From the NCBI GenBank assembly GCA_027489535.1, contig JAIXZO010000005.1, forward strand, positions 1 through 36,400: 36,400 nt of DNA. Direction: 5' to 3'. The translations under genes and the position numbers were made by a program. How positions within the stretch are numbered: the stretch's first letter is position 1; each line of letters starts with the position of its first letter. The DNA is from Hyphomicrobiales bacterium (GTDB taxonomy: Bacteria > Pseudomonadota > Alphaproteobacteria > Rhizobiales > Beijerinckiaceae). Below are positions 23,842 to 31,861 of the stretch, in pieces. The notes beneath the pieces are model-generated. The model was not told where the DNA came from and did no database searches. It was given only the letters and a program-made list of their open reading frames with translations.

Positions 23842-25452
23842 TTACTTCGCGGGCTTGATGTTCATGGCCAGCGTGTCTTCGTCGACGCGCGCCTTGATCG
23901 TCACCTTGTCCTTCTGCATCGCCCAGGCGGAGCCGACGGCGACGATGGGGAGGCGCTGACGATCGGCTTCCACGAGGGCGTTGGCGTCCTCGAGGAATTT
24001 GCGGCGCTTGGTGTCGTCCATCTCCGTGGCGGCGTCCTGCAGCAGCTTGTCCATGGTCGGGTTCTTGTAGCCGAGCACGTTGAACGCGCCCATTTTCTTG
24101 TCCTTGTCGTTGGAGTGGACGAGCGAGGACAGCGTGTAATGCGCTTCGCCCGTCAGCGTGCCCCAACCGGACATGGAGAACGAGTATTCCGCGCGCGTCC
24201 GGGCCGGGAAGAACACGGCCGCGGGCTGGGCGTTGGCCTGCACGTCGATGCCGATCGCCGCGAGCATCTGGGCGATGCCGGCGCCGACGAGGCTGTCGCC
24301 GGGCAGGCGATCCTGCGTGAAGGAGAACTGCGTGCGGAAGCCGTTCGGGTAGCCCGCCTCGGCCAGCAGCTTCTTCGCCGCGGCCGGATCATATTTGCGC
24401 GGGCCGAGCGCCTTGTTGAAGCCGAAGATCGAGGACGTGACGAGCTGGTTCACCGGAGCGCCGAGACCCTCCATCGAGACTTCGGCGAGCGTCTTGCGGT
24501 CGATCGCCATGTCGATGGCTTGGCGCACGCGGATGTCGGCGAAGGGGTTCTTGTCGAGCGGCGAGCCGTCCTTGGCCGTCGTGTTCAGCGCCTTTTCGCG
24601 CATGTCCATCTCGATGTTGAACACATAGACCGTGTCGATGGTCTGCACGTTCAGCTTCGAGTCGCGCTTGAGGGTGGCGACGTCGGTGGCGGGCACGCGG
24701 GTGATCAGGTCGAGCTGGCCGGCCTTGAGCTGAGCGACGCGGGCCGCATCGTTCGAGATTTCCTTGCGGACATGGCGGGCCCACGGCTCCTTCGGGCCCC
24801 AATAGCCGTCGAAGCGGTCGAGGACGAGATCGCCCTTCGGCTGCCAGGACACGTATTTGTAAGGCCCGGTGCCGATGGCGGCCTTGCCGGAATTGAACGC
24901 CTCGTTGGCGCTCTCCTTGGTCAGGCCGGCGGCGGCCTTGGAGGAGACGATGAACAGGCGGATGAAATCGTTCGGAAGGATCGGAGCCGGTCCGTCCGTG
25001 ATGATGCGGATCGTGTGGGCGTCGATGATCTTCGTCTCCTTCACCCGGCGCACATAGATCGTGGTCGGGTTGGGGCCGGAGACGGTCGGGATGCGCTCGA
25101 TCGAGAACTTCACGTCCTCGGCCGTGAAGTCCGAGCCGTCATGGAATTTCACGCCCTTGCGCAGCTTGAATTCCCACGTCGTCGGATCGATCACCGACCA
25201 GCTTTCGGCGAGCCGCGGCTCGATTTCGAGGCCGTCGCCCGACCAGGTCAGCGTGTCGAAGACATGCTTGAGGGACTCGGCATGCGTGCCGCTGGCGGTG
25301 AAGTGCGGGTCGATCGAGTCCGGACCGCCGCGCACGCCGATGGTCAGCGTCTGCGCACCCGCCGGATTTGCCGCGGAGAAGGATACGAGGGCGCTCGCGC
25401 AGAGCAGGCCCAGTACAAACGAGCGGCGCGTCGTGGACGACAACAGGCGCAT
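23842..25452 (-). CDS. Peptide/glutathione-type ABC transporter substrate-binding protein (SBP_bac_5)
   Basis: This periplasmic receptor of 536 residues belongs to the DppA/OppA/GsiB family. The signal peptide includes TTRRSFVLGLLCASALVSF with a probable cut after GAQ (about 34). Mature landmarks are the PDSIDPHF start, the WEFKLRKGVKFHDGSDFTAEDVKFS signature (about 95-120), and DIRVRQAIDMAIDRKTL. The ATG at 25452 is chosen because it opens the signal peptide with GGAGAG about 5 bases upstream; an upstream ATG at 25485 adds 11 residues. It leads the leftward operon and is divergent from the MarR and DppBCDF genes, whose receptor it must be since no other lies near them. Confidence 0.93.
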   Translation of the reverse strand: MRLLSSTTRRSFVLGLLCASALVSFSAANPAGAQTLTIGVRGGPDSIDPHFTASGTHAESLKHVFDTLTWSGDGLEIEPRLAESWSVIDPTTWEFKLRKGVKFHDGSDFTAEDVKFSIERIPTVSGPNPTTIYVRRVKETKIIDAHTIRIITDGPAPILPNDFIRLFIVSSKAAAGLTKESANEAFNSGKAAIGTGPYKYVSWQPKGDLVLDRFDGYWGPKEPWARHVRKEISNDAARVAQLKAGQLDLITRVPATDVATLKRDSKLNVQTIDTVYVFNIEMDMREKALNTTAKDGSPLDKNPFADIRVRQAIDMAIDRKTLAEVSMEGLGAPVNQLVTSSIFGFNKALGPRKYDPAAAKKLLAEAGYPNGFRTQFSFTQDRLPGDSLVGAGIAQMLAAIGIDVQANAQPAAVFFPARTRAEYSFSMSGWGTLTGEAHYTLSSLVHSNDKDKKMGAFNVLGYKNPTMDKLLQDAATEMDDTKRRKFLEDANALVEADRQRLPIVAVGSAWAMQKDKVTIKARVDEDTLAMNIKPAK

Positions 25453-25560
25453 GTGACTCTCCAAATTCCGAGAAACGTTCAGCAAAACGTCAAGTCCGGC
25501 GGCCGCGCGCGAGAACTCGCAACAAAGGCCGGAGGCTCATCAAATCACAGGAAATGAAAC

Positions 25561-25598
25561 AGTCAATTCCTTGTGGAACCATTTTTTGCGGATATACT
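25561..25598. promoter_or_regulatory. Back-to-back promoters with MarR operator candidate
   Basis: On the + strand, TTGTGG (25571-25576), 16 bases, then TATACT (25593-25598) is a good promoter 27 bases before the MarR start. On the - strand TTGACT (25566-25561) is a strong -35 for the binding-protein operon, though its -10 (around TTTGAT) is weak. Between and over them lies the inverted repeat TTCC-TTGT-GGAA (25567-25578). One bound MarR dimer could block both promoters; this is inferred. Confidence 0.5.
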
Positions 25599-25624
25599 TC
25601 GGCCCTGACGACGGGAAGTTCTGA

Positions 25625-26200
25625 ATGGAACGAGTTGAACAGAATAGAGGCAGCCTCGACGCAGCCGCCCTCCCCGACGGGGTGGGCGCGGAAATGCTCG
25701 ACCGGCAGCGCCTGGATGCGTTCACCCATGCGCGCTTGTGGAAGAATCCGTGCGGTTTTTCGGCGCGCTTCAACTATTTGGCCCTGCGCTACAACGAGCC
25801 GCTTTACGGCTGGGTGCTCGAGCGCTTCGGCCTGACCCGCGTCGAATTCGTGGTGGTCTATTCGCTGGCGCTGCAGGACGGCGTGACGGCGAGCGAGATC
25901 GCGTCCTCGACGGCGTTTCCGAAAAACACCCTGAGCCGTGCGGTCAACAAACTCGTCGAGAGCGGCGTCGTCGTGCGCCGGACCGACGCGGTCGACCGGC
26001 GGCAGCAGTTCCTCTCGTTGTCCGCCGCAGGCCGCGACATCTTCGAGGAAGCCTTGCCGCGCTTCGTCGCGCTCGAAGAAGAAATGCTTGCCCCCTTGAG
26101 CCTCGTCGAACGCGAGACCCTGTCCGCGCTCATGGCCAAAGTGGTGCTCGCGATGTTCCATGCCGGGGAAGACCCCGACGCCGATCGATCAGAAAGCTGA
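25625..26200 (+). CDS. MarR-family transcriptional regulator
   Basis: This is a dimeric winged-helix regulator of 191 residues, longer than average owing to a 40-residue N-terminal extension. The HTH reads TASEIASSTAFPKNTLSRAVNKLVESGVV (about 88-116). The wing has the family pattern VDRRQQFLSLSAAG. Most members repress a divergent operon and themselves and are released by a small phenolic, peptide or amide ligand. It starts at ATG 25625 with GGGAAG about 6 bases upstream. The creatininase gene follows 4 bases after its stop, so it is part of the operon it probably controls. Confidence 0.92.
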   Translation: MERVEQNRGSLDAAALPDGVGAEMLDRQRLDAFTHARLWKNPCGFSARFNYLALRYNEPLYGWVLERFGLTRVEFVVVYSLALQDGVTASEIASSTAFPKNTLSRAVNKLVESGVVVRRTDAVDRRQQFLSLSAAGRDIFEEALPRFVALEEEMLAPLSLVERETLSALMAKVVLAMFHAGEDPDADRSES

Positions 26201-26204
26201 CGTC

Positions 26205-26906
26205 ATGCGCATTTCCGAGATGAACTGGATGCAGGTCGCCGAGCACGCGAAGCACGACGACCGTGCGGTGCTGCCCGTCGGCTCCACCGAGCAGCACGCC
26301 TATCTGAGCCTGTGCGTCGACGCCGTTCTGGCCGAGCGCGTCTCGCTCGACGCCGTGAAGGGCCGCAACATCCCGGTGTTCCCCACCATCAATTACGGGC
26401 TCACCCCGAGCTTCGTGGATTATCCGGGCACCGTGACGCTGAAGCTCTCGACGCTGTGCGCGGTCGTGACCGACGTGCTCGACGGCATGGTGCGCTCGGG
26501 GTTCCGCCGCATCACCGTCGTCAACGGCCATGGCGGCAATTCGCCCGCGCACGGCGTCGTGCTCGAATGGCTCGACCGCAATCGCGGCGTTCAGGTCAAA
26601 TGGCACAATTGGTGGAGCGCGCCCAAGACGATGGCGCATGTTCAGCGCATCGATCCCGTGGCGTCGCATGCCTCGTGGATGGAGAACTTCCCCTGGACGC
26701 GGCTCGACGGCATCGCCATGCCGCAGGTGCAGAAGCCGATGCTCGAGCTTCAGCGGTTCCAGCAGCTCGATCCCGGCGCGAAGAAGGCGCTGCTCGGCGA
26801 CGGCAATTACGGCGGCTTCTATCAGCGGCCCGACGAGGAGATGCTCGCCATCTGGCAGACGGCCGTCGAAGAGACGCGCGACGTGATCTGCGACGGCTGG
26901 GCCTGA
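26205..26906 (+). CDS. Creatininase-family cyclic amide hydrolase
   Basis: This 233-residue metal enzyme has GSTEQHAYLSL with ligands Glu29 and His31, Asp39 in the following CVDA, and the signature VNGHGGN (106-112) with His109. Family members open cyclic amides (creatinine, other lactams, FAPy intermediates) or cleave peptides (MftE). No creatinase or other creatine-pathway enzyme is nearby, so creatinine is not a safe assignment. The ATG at 26205 is preferred; a start at 26160 would run into the MarR gene. It sits between the regulator and the peptide permease genes, so it probably acts on the imported amide. Confidence 0.88.
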   Translation: MRISEMNWMQVAEHAKHDDRAVLPVGSTEQHAYLSLCVDAVLAERVSLDAVKGRNIPVFPTINYGLTPSFVDYPGTVTLKLSTLCAVVTDVLDGMVRSGFRRITVVNGHGGNSPAHGVVLEWLDRNRGVQVKWHNWWSAPKTMAHVQRIDPVASHASWMENFPWTRLDGIAMPQVQKPMLELQRFQQLDPGAKKALLGDGNYGGFYQRPDEEMLAIWQTAVEETRDVICDGWA

Positions 26907-26915
26907 TCCGCGCAC

Positions 26916-27890
26916 ATGCTGGGCTTCGTGATCCAACGGTTGCTGCAGGCCTTCGTGGTGATGCTCGTCATCTCCATGCTCGTCTTCACGGGCGTGTATG
27001 CCGTGGGCAATCCCATCGACGTGCTGATCTCGCCGGACGCGACCCAGCTGATCCGCGAACAGACCATCCGCGCCTACGGCCTCGATCAGCCGCTGTGGAA
27101 GCAGTATCTCGATTTCCTCGGGCGGCTGGTGCGGGCCGATTTCGGCCGCTCCTTCATCTTCAACATGCCGGTGCTGGACCTGATCTTCTCGCGCCTGCCC
27201 GCCACGCTCGAACTCACGCTCGCCGCCGTTCTCGGCGCCACCCTGCTCGGCGTGCCGCTCGGCATGTATGCCGGCTACCGGCCCGACGGCGTCGCCGCGA
27301 AGACGATCATGGCCTTCTCGATCCTCGGCTTTTCGGTGCCGACCTTCTGGATCGGGCTGGTGCTGATCTTCACCTTCGCCGTCTCGCTGGGCTGGTTGCC
27401 CGCAGGCGGACGCGGCGCGACGTCCACGCTGTTCGGCGTGCAGTGGAGCTTCCTGACGGGCGACGGCCTGACGCATCTGCTGCTGCCCGCGCTCAACCTG
27501 TCGCTGTTCAAATTCGCGATGATGGTGCGGCTGGCCCGGGCCGGCACGCGCGAGATCATGCTGACCGACACCGTCAAATTCGCCCGCGCGGCCGGCGAGA
27601 GCGAGTGGACCATCCTCAGCCGCCACGTGCTGCGGCTCATCGCCATCCCGATCGTCACCGTCTTCGGCCTCGAATTCGGCTCGACCCTGGCGTTCGCGGT
27701 GGTGACGGAGACGATCTTCTCCTGGCCCGGCGTCGGCAAGCTGATCATCGATTCCATCTCGACGCTCGATCGCCCGGTGATGGTGGCCTATCTGATGCTC
27801 GTGGCGTTCTTCTTCATCGCGATCAACTTCACCGTGGACATCGCCTATGCGGCGCTCGATCCACGCCTGCGCACGCGGAAGGCGAGTTGA
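26916..27890 (+). CDS. dppB: Peptide ABC transporter permease (DppB/GsiC-type)
   Basis: This membrane subunit of 324 residues has a first segment at 8-30 (QRLLQAFVVMLVISMLVF), a periplasmic stretch with RAYGLDQPLWKQYLDFLGRL, and five further membrane segments. The EAA coupling loop is near residues 220-240 (RAAGESEWTILSRHVLRLIAIP). Family length is about 305-340. It begins 9 bases after the creatininase stop and its stop overlaps the next start by one base (TGATG). It pairs with the following permease. Confidence 0.95.
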   Translation: MLGFVIQRLLQAFVVMLVISMLVFTGVYAVGNPIDVLISPDATQLIREQTIRAYGLDQPLWKQYLDFLGRLVRADFGRSFIFNMPVLDLIFSRLPATLELTLAAVLGATLLGVPLGMYAGYRPDGVAAKTIMAFSILGFSVPTFWIGLVLIFTFAVSLGWLPAGGRGATSTLFGVQWSFLTGDGLTHLLLPALNLSLFKFAMMVRLARAGTREIMLTDTVKFARAAGESEWTILSRHVLRLIAIPIVTVFGLEFGSTLAFAVVTETIFSWPGVGKLIIDSISTLDRPVMVAYLMLVAFFFIAINFTVDIAYAALDPRLRTRKAS

Positions 27891-28795
27891 TGAGCGCTCC
27901 CCCCGTTCCCGTCAAAGCCTTGGCCGATACCCCGTTCGCGCGGTTTCGCGACGAGTTCAAGACGAGCCCTGTCGCCGTCGCGGCGCTCGGCGTCGTGGTG
28001 CTGATCTGCTTCGTCGCGCTGATCGCCCCGCTGATCTCGCCGCAGAACCCCTATGATCTCGCGCGGCTCGTGCTGTCGGACGCGCGGCGTCCGCCCGGTT
28101 ATGTCGGCTCGGGCGGCTTCACCCATTGGCTCGGCACGGATGCGCAGGGCCGCGACGTGCTGTCGGCCATCCTCTACGGCCTGCGCATCTCGATTCAGAT
28201 CGGGCTCATCGCCGGCGGCATCGCCTTCGCGCTCGGCGCCACGCTCGGCGCGTTCGCGGCCTATTTCGGCGGCCGGCTCGAAGCGCTCATCATGCGCATC
28301 ATCGATCTGCAATTGTCGTTTCCGGCCATCCTGCTGGCGCTGGTGCTGGCGGCGGTGCTCGGCCAAGGCAAATGGCCGCTGATCGCCGCGCTCGTCACGG
28401 CCCAATACGCCTATTTCGCCCGCACCGCGCACGGGGCCGCCTCCACCGAACGCTCGAAGGATTATGTCGACGCTGCGCTGTCCACGCCGCTCGCCGCCTC
28501 CCGCGTCGTGTTCCGCCACATCCTGCCGAATTGCCTGCCGCCCCTGATCGTGGTCGCGACGGTGCAGATCGCCAATTCCATCGCGCTCGAGGCGACCCTG
28601 TCTTTTCTCGGCCTCGGCCTGCCGATCACCGAGCCCTCGCTCGGCATGCTCATCGCCAACGGCTTTCAATACATGCTGTCGGGGCGCTACTGGATTTCCA
28701 TCTACCCCGGCGTGGCGCTCATCGTGCTCATCGTCGCCATCAATCTGGTGGGCGATCAGGTGCGCGATCAGCTCAATCCGAGGCTCAAGCGATGA
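27890..28795 (+). CDS. dppC: Peptide ABC transporter permease (DppC/GsiD-type)
   Basis: This second membrane subunit has 301 residues. An N-terminal cytoplasmic tail and the OppC-type segment FRDEFKTSPVAVAALGVVVLICFVALIAP (18-47) are visible. HWLGTDAQGRDVLSAILYGLRIS is the family signature (about 79-102). The EAA loop is around 195-215 (STPLAASRVVFRHILPNCLPP). Its stop overlaps the first ATPase start (ATGA), so all four importer genes are translationally coupled. Confidence 0.95.
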   Translation: MSAPPVPVKALADTPFARFRDEFKTSPVAVAALGVVVLICFVALIAPLISPQNPYDLARLVLSDARRPPGYVGSGGFTHWLGTDAQGRDVLSAILYGLRISIQIGLIAGGIAFALGATLGAFAAYFGGRLEALIMRIIDLQLSFPAILLALVLAAVLGQGKWPLIAALVTAQYAYFARTAHGAASTERSKDYVDAALSTPLAASRVVFRHILPNCLPPLIVVATVQIANSIALEATLSFLGLGLPITEPSLGMLIANGFQYMLSGRYWISIYPGVALIVLIVAINLVGDQVRDQLNPRLKR

Positions 28796-29763
28796 GCGCG
28801 CTGCTGGAAGTCTCGGGCCTCACCACGCGCTTTTCGACGCGCGCGGGCGTCTTGAACGCCGTGGAAGACGTCTCCTTCACGGTCGATGCGGGCGAAATCG
28901 TCGGGCTCGTCGGCGAGTCCGGTTCGGGCAAGAGCGTCACCGGCTTTTCCATTCTCGGGCTGATCGATCCCCCGGGCCGGATCGTCTCGGGCTCCGTCAA
29001 GCTCGACGGCCGCGAACTCGTCGGGCTGGACCACGGCGCGCTCCGCTCCATGCGCGGCCGCGAGATCGCGATGGTGTTTCAAGATCCCTCCGCCACGCTC
29101 AACCCCGTGCTCACCATCGGCGCGCAGATGCAGCTGGCCATCGCCGCGCATGAAAAGCTGAGCGAGCAAGCGGCGGTCGCGCGATGCGTCGAGGTGCTCA
29201 ACACCGTCGGCATTCCCGATGCCGCCGCCCGCATTCGGGCCTATCCGCATCAATTCTCCGGCGGCATGCGCCAGCGCGTGGCCATCGCCATCGCGCTGCT
29301 CAACCGGCCCAAGCTCATCATCTGCGACGAGCCGACCACGGCGCTCGACGTGTCGATTCAGGCGCAGATCCTCACGGAGATGAAGTCGCTCGCCGCGCGT
29401 CTCGGCACCGCGATGATCTGGATCAGCCACGATCTCGCCACCGTCTCCTCCGTCGCCTCGCGGATTCTGGTGATGTATGCGGGCCGCCTGATCGAGTCCG
29501 GCCCCATCGCCGACGTGCTGCGGACGCCGCGCCACCCCTACACGCTCGGCCTCCTGAACTCGCTGCCCGGCATCGCCGAACCGGGGCAGGATCTCGTGCA
29601 GATCCGCGGCGCGATGCCCTCGCTGATTGCTTTGCCGCCCGGCTGCGCCTTCCAACCGCGTTGCGGATTCGCACGCGCGGAATGCGCCACGCGGCCGGAG
29701 TTGACGGTGTCCGGCGCGCGCGGCCTGCGGTGCCATTTCCCTCTCGCGGAGGCGGCGGAATGA
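28792..29763 (+). CDS. dppD: Peptide ABC transporter ATP-binding protein (DppD-type)
   Basis: This is the first of two ATPases (323 residues). Walker A GESGSGKS lies at about 41-48, the Q-loop is MVFQDPSATLNPV, the signature FSGGMRQRV and Walker B LIICDEPTTALD. The C-terminal oligopeptide-transporter extension with Cys residues (CAFQPRCGFARAEC, then RCHF) is typical of DppD/OppD, where such cysteines can bind an iron-sulfur cluster. The ATG at 28792 overlaps the permease stop, and its own stop overlaps the next gene (ATGA). Confidence 0.95.
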   Translation: MSALLEVSGLTTRFSTRAGVLNAVEDVSFTVDAGEIVGLVGESGSGKSVTGFSILGLIDPPGRIVSGSVKLDGRELVGLDHGALRSMRGREIAMVFQDPSATLNPVLTIGAQMQLAIAAHEKLSEQAAVARCVEVLNTVGIPDAAARIRAYPHQFSGGMRQRVAIAIALLNRPKLIICDEPTTALDVSIQAQILTEMKSLAARLGTAMIWISHDLATVSSVASRILVMYAGRLIESGPIADVLRTPRHPYTLGLLNSLPGIAEPGQDLVQIRGAMPSLIALPPGCAFQPRCGFARAECATRPELTVSGARGLRCHFPLAEAAE

Positions 29764-30764
29764 GCGCGATGCTGGTCGACGTCGTCTCCGTCTCGAAGCG
29801 CTTCACCCCGTCCGTCTCGGTCGGCGAGCGCATCGCCGCATGGCTCGGCAGCCCCGTCGAAACGCGCACGGTCCATGCCGTCGACGATGTGTCGTTCCAC
29901 ATCCGCAAGGGCGAAGTGCTCGGGCTGGTCGGCGAATCCGGCTGCGGCAAGTCCACGCTCGGCCGCGTGATCGCGGGCATTCATCCGCCCAGCGCCGGGC
30001 GCGCGACCATCGACGGGCTCCCGGTGATGGGGGAGGGGCGCAAGCCTCTCAAAACCACCACCCGCATTCAGATGGTCTTTCAAGATCCCTTCGCCTCGCT
30101 CGATCCGCGCATCCGCATCGGCGAGACCATCGGCGAAGGCCCGTTGGCGCACGGCCTCGTCGGCAAGGCCGACGTCCATGCCTATGTCGCGCAATGGCTT
30201 GCCGCGGTCGGTCTGCCGGCCGAAGCGGCGGATCGGTTTCCGCACCAGTTTTCCGGCGGGCAGCGCCAGCGCGTAGCCATCGCGCGTGCCCTCGCGATGC
30301 AGCCGGACGTGTTGGTGTGCGATGAACCCGTCGCCTCGCTCGACGTCTCGATCCAAGCGCAGATCATCAATCTGTTTCTGAAACTGCGGCGCGAACTCGA
30401 CGTGACCATGCTGTTCATCAGCCATGATCTCGGCGTCGTGCGGCACATCTCGGACCGCGTCGCGATCATGTATCTCGGCCGCATCGTCGAACTCGGCCCG
30501 ACCGCTGAAATCTACGACCGTCCGCGCCACCCCTACACCCGCGCGCTGCTCGACAGCGTGCCGAAGCTGGTGACGGGAAGCGACGAACTGGTGACCTTCA
30601 AGCCCATTCAGGGCGAGTTGCCGTCGCCGCTGTCGCCGCCGCCGGGCTGCCATTTCCATCTGCGCTGTCCTTCCGCGCAGGCGCGATGCCGGACGGACGC
30701 GCCCCGGCTCGACGCCGCCGCGCATTCCGTTTCCTGCCACTTCCCGCTCGCGGCCGGGGAGTAG
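29760..30764 (+). CDS. dppF: Peptide ABC transporter ATP-binding protein (DppF-type)
   Basis: This is the second ATPase (334 residues). Walker A GESGCGKST is at about 60-68, the Q-loop is MVFQDPFASLDPR, the signature FSGGQRQRVAIARA and Walker B VLVCDEPVASLDVS. The C-terminal extension again has paired Cys (CHFHLRCPSAQARC, then SCHF). It forms a heterodimer with DppD to drive import of the ligand delivered by the receptor encoded at 23842-25452. A GC-rich hairpin follows the stop within 25 bases. Confidence 0.95.
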   Translation: MSAMLVDVVSVSKRFTPSVSVGERIAAWLGSPVETRTVHAVDDVSFHIRKGEVLGLVGESGCGKSTLGRVIAGIHPPSAGRATIDGLPVMGEGRKPLKTTTRIQMVFQDPFASLDPRIRIGETIGEGPLAHGLVGKADVHAYVAQWLAAVGLPAEAADRFPHQFSGGQRQRVAIARALAMQPDVLVCDEPVASLDVSIQAQIINLFLKLRRELDVTMLFISHDLGVVRHISDRVAIMYLGRIVELGPTAEIYDRPRHPYTRALLDSVPKLVTGSDELVTFKPIQGELPSPLSPPPGCHFHLRCPSAQARCRTDAPRLDAAAHSVSCHFPLAAGE

Positions 30765-30769
30765 GCGCA

Positions 30770-30787
30770 GCCGCCGTTTTCGGCGGC
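30770..30787 (+). other. Strong stem-loop after dppF
   Basis: A perfect 7-bp GC stem with a TTTT loop (GCCGCCG, TTTT, CGGCGGC) starts six bases after the dppF stop. No T-run follows, so it may be a weak or Rho-assisted terminator, or a message-end stabiliser that separates importer expression from the aldo/keto reductase gene. Confidence 0.45.
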
Positions 30788-30859
30788 CATTGGCGCGCGT
30801 CGATTCCGCCGGCTAGGATGCGGTGCCGTTTCCGTTCGCGTCCCTCGAAAGGCATTCTC

Positions 30860-31801
30860 ATGGACCTGCGCAATCTCGGCCGCTCCGGCCTCCGCGTCTC
30901 GACCATCGGGCTCGGATGCAACAATTTCGGCGGGCGGATCGATCTCGAGGCGACGCGTGCGGTGGTGCACAAGGCGCTCGATTGCGGCATCACGCTGTTC
31001 GACACGGCGGACGTCTACGGCGAGCGCGGCGGGTCGGAGACCTGCCTCGGCGAAGTGCTGGGCGCGCGCCGCAAGGACATCGTGCTGGCGAGCAAGTTCG
31101 GCATGGAGATGGACGACCATGAAATGAAGGGCGGCTCGCGCCGCTACATCATGGCCGCGGTCGAAGCGAGCCTGCGGCGGCTCAAGACCGATTGGATCGA
31201 CCTCTATCAATATCATCGCCCCGATCCGCTGACCCCGATCGACGAGACCTTGCGCGCGCTCGACGATCTCGTGCGCCAGGGCAAGATTCGATATTTCGGC
31301 TGTTCCAACATGTCGGCTTGGCAGGTCGCGGGCGCGCAATGGACCGCGAAGGAGCGGGGCTTCGACGCCTTCATCTCCTGTCAGGACGAGTACAGCCTCG
31401 TCGTGCGCGACGCCGAGAAGGACCTGATCCCCGCGGCGCAGGCCTACGGCTTGGGGCTGCTGCCCTATTTCCCGCTGGCGAGCGGGCTGATGACCGGCAA
31501 ATACCGCCGCAACGCGCCGATGCCCGCCGATGCGCGCCTGACCAAGACGCAGCGCCTCGCCGACCGCTACCTCACCGAAGCCAATTGGGCCAAAACCGAA
31601 AAGCTTGCAGATTTCTGCGAGGCGCGCGGCCGCTCGATGGTCGAACTCGCCTTCTCCTGGCTTTTGGCGCAGCCCGCCGTCGCCTCCGTCATCGCCGGGG
31701 CGACCAAGCCCGAACAGGTCGAAGCCAATGCGAAGGCGGCGAACTGGGCCTTGTCGGCCGACGACATCGCCGAGATCGACGCCATCACGAAACCCGTCTG
31801 A
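30860..31801 (+). CDS. Aldo/keto reductase
   Basis: This NADP(H)-dependent TIM-barrel oxidoreductase of 313 residues has the catalytic tetrad Asp48 (FDTAD), Tyr53 (VYGERGGSE), Lys79 (LASKFG) and His119 (YQYHRPD). The NADP-binding C-terminus includes VIAGATKPEQVEANA. The sequence is of the general AKR type that reduces aldehydes and ketones. The ATG at 30860 has AAGG about 8 bases upstream; the frame is open further 5' but into non-conserved sequence. It follows the importer on the same strand after the stem-loop and may share the transcript. Its substrate is unknown. Confidence 0.92.
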   Translation: MDLRNLGRSGLRVSTIGLGCNNFGGRIDLEATRAVVHKALDCGITLFDTADVYGERGGSETCLGEVLGARRKDIVLASKFGMEMDDHEMKGGSRRYIMAAVEASLRRLKTDWIDLYQYHRPDPLTPIDETLRALDDLVRQGKIRYFGCSNMSAWQVAGAQWTAKERGFDAFISCQDEYSLVVRDAEKDLIPAAQAYGLGLLPYFPLASGLMTGKYRRNAPMPADARLTKTQRLADRYLTEANWAKTEKLADFCEARGRSMVELAFSWLLAQPAVASVIAGATKPEQVEANAKAANWALSADDIAEIDAITKPV

Positions 31802-31861
31802 AGTCCCTTCGCGCCGCCGGTCGGAGCGCTCCCGATTCCAGAGAGACGAGCAGGAAAGCCG

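Noticed and set aside
22801-25557. A 918-codon open frame on the + strand opposite three leftward genes
   Set aside because: It is antisense to well-recognised genes (isoaspartyl peptidase, peptide receptor), its protein is rich in Arg/His/Asp with no recognisable domain, and long antisense frames are expected in such GC-rich DNA.
26205-26906. True creatinine amidohydrolase with a creatinine-to-sarcosine pathway
   Set aside because: No creatinase or N-carbamoylsarcosine hydrolase is present; only the creatininase family can be supported.
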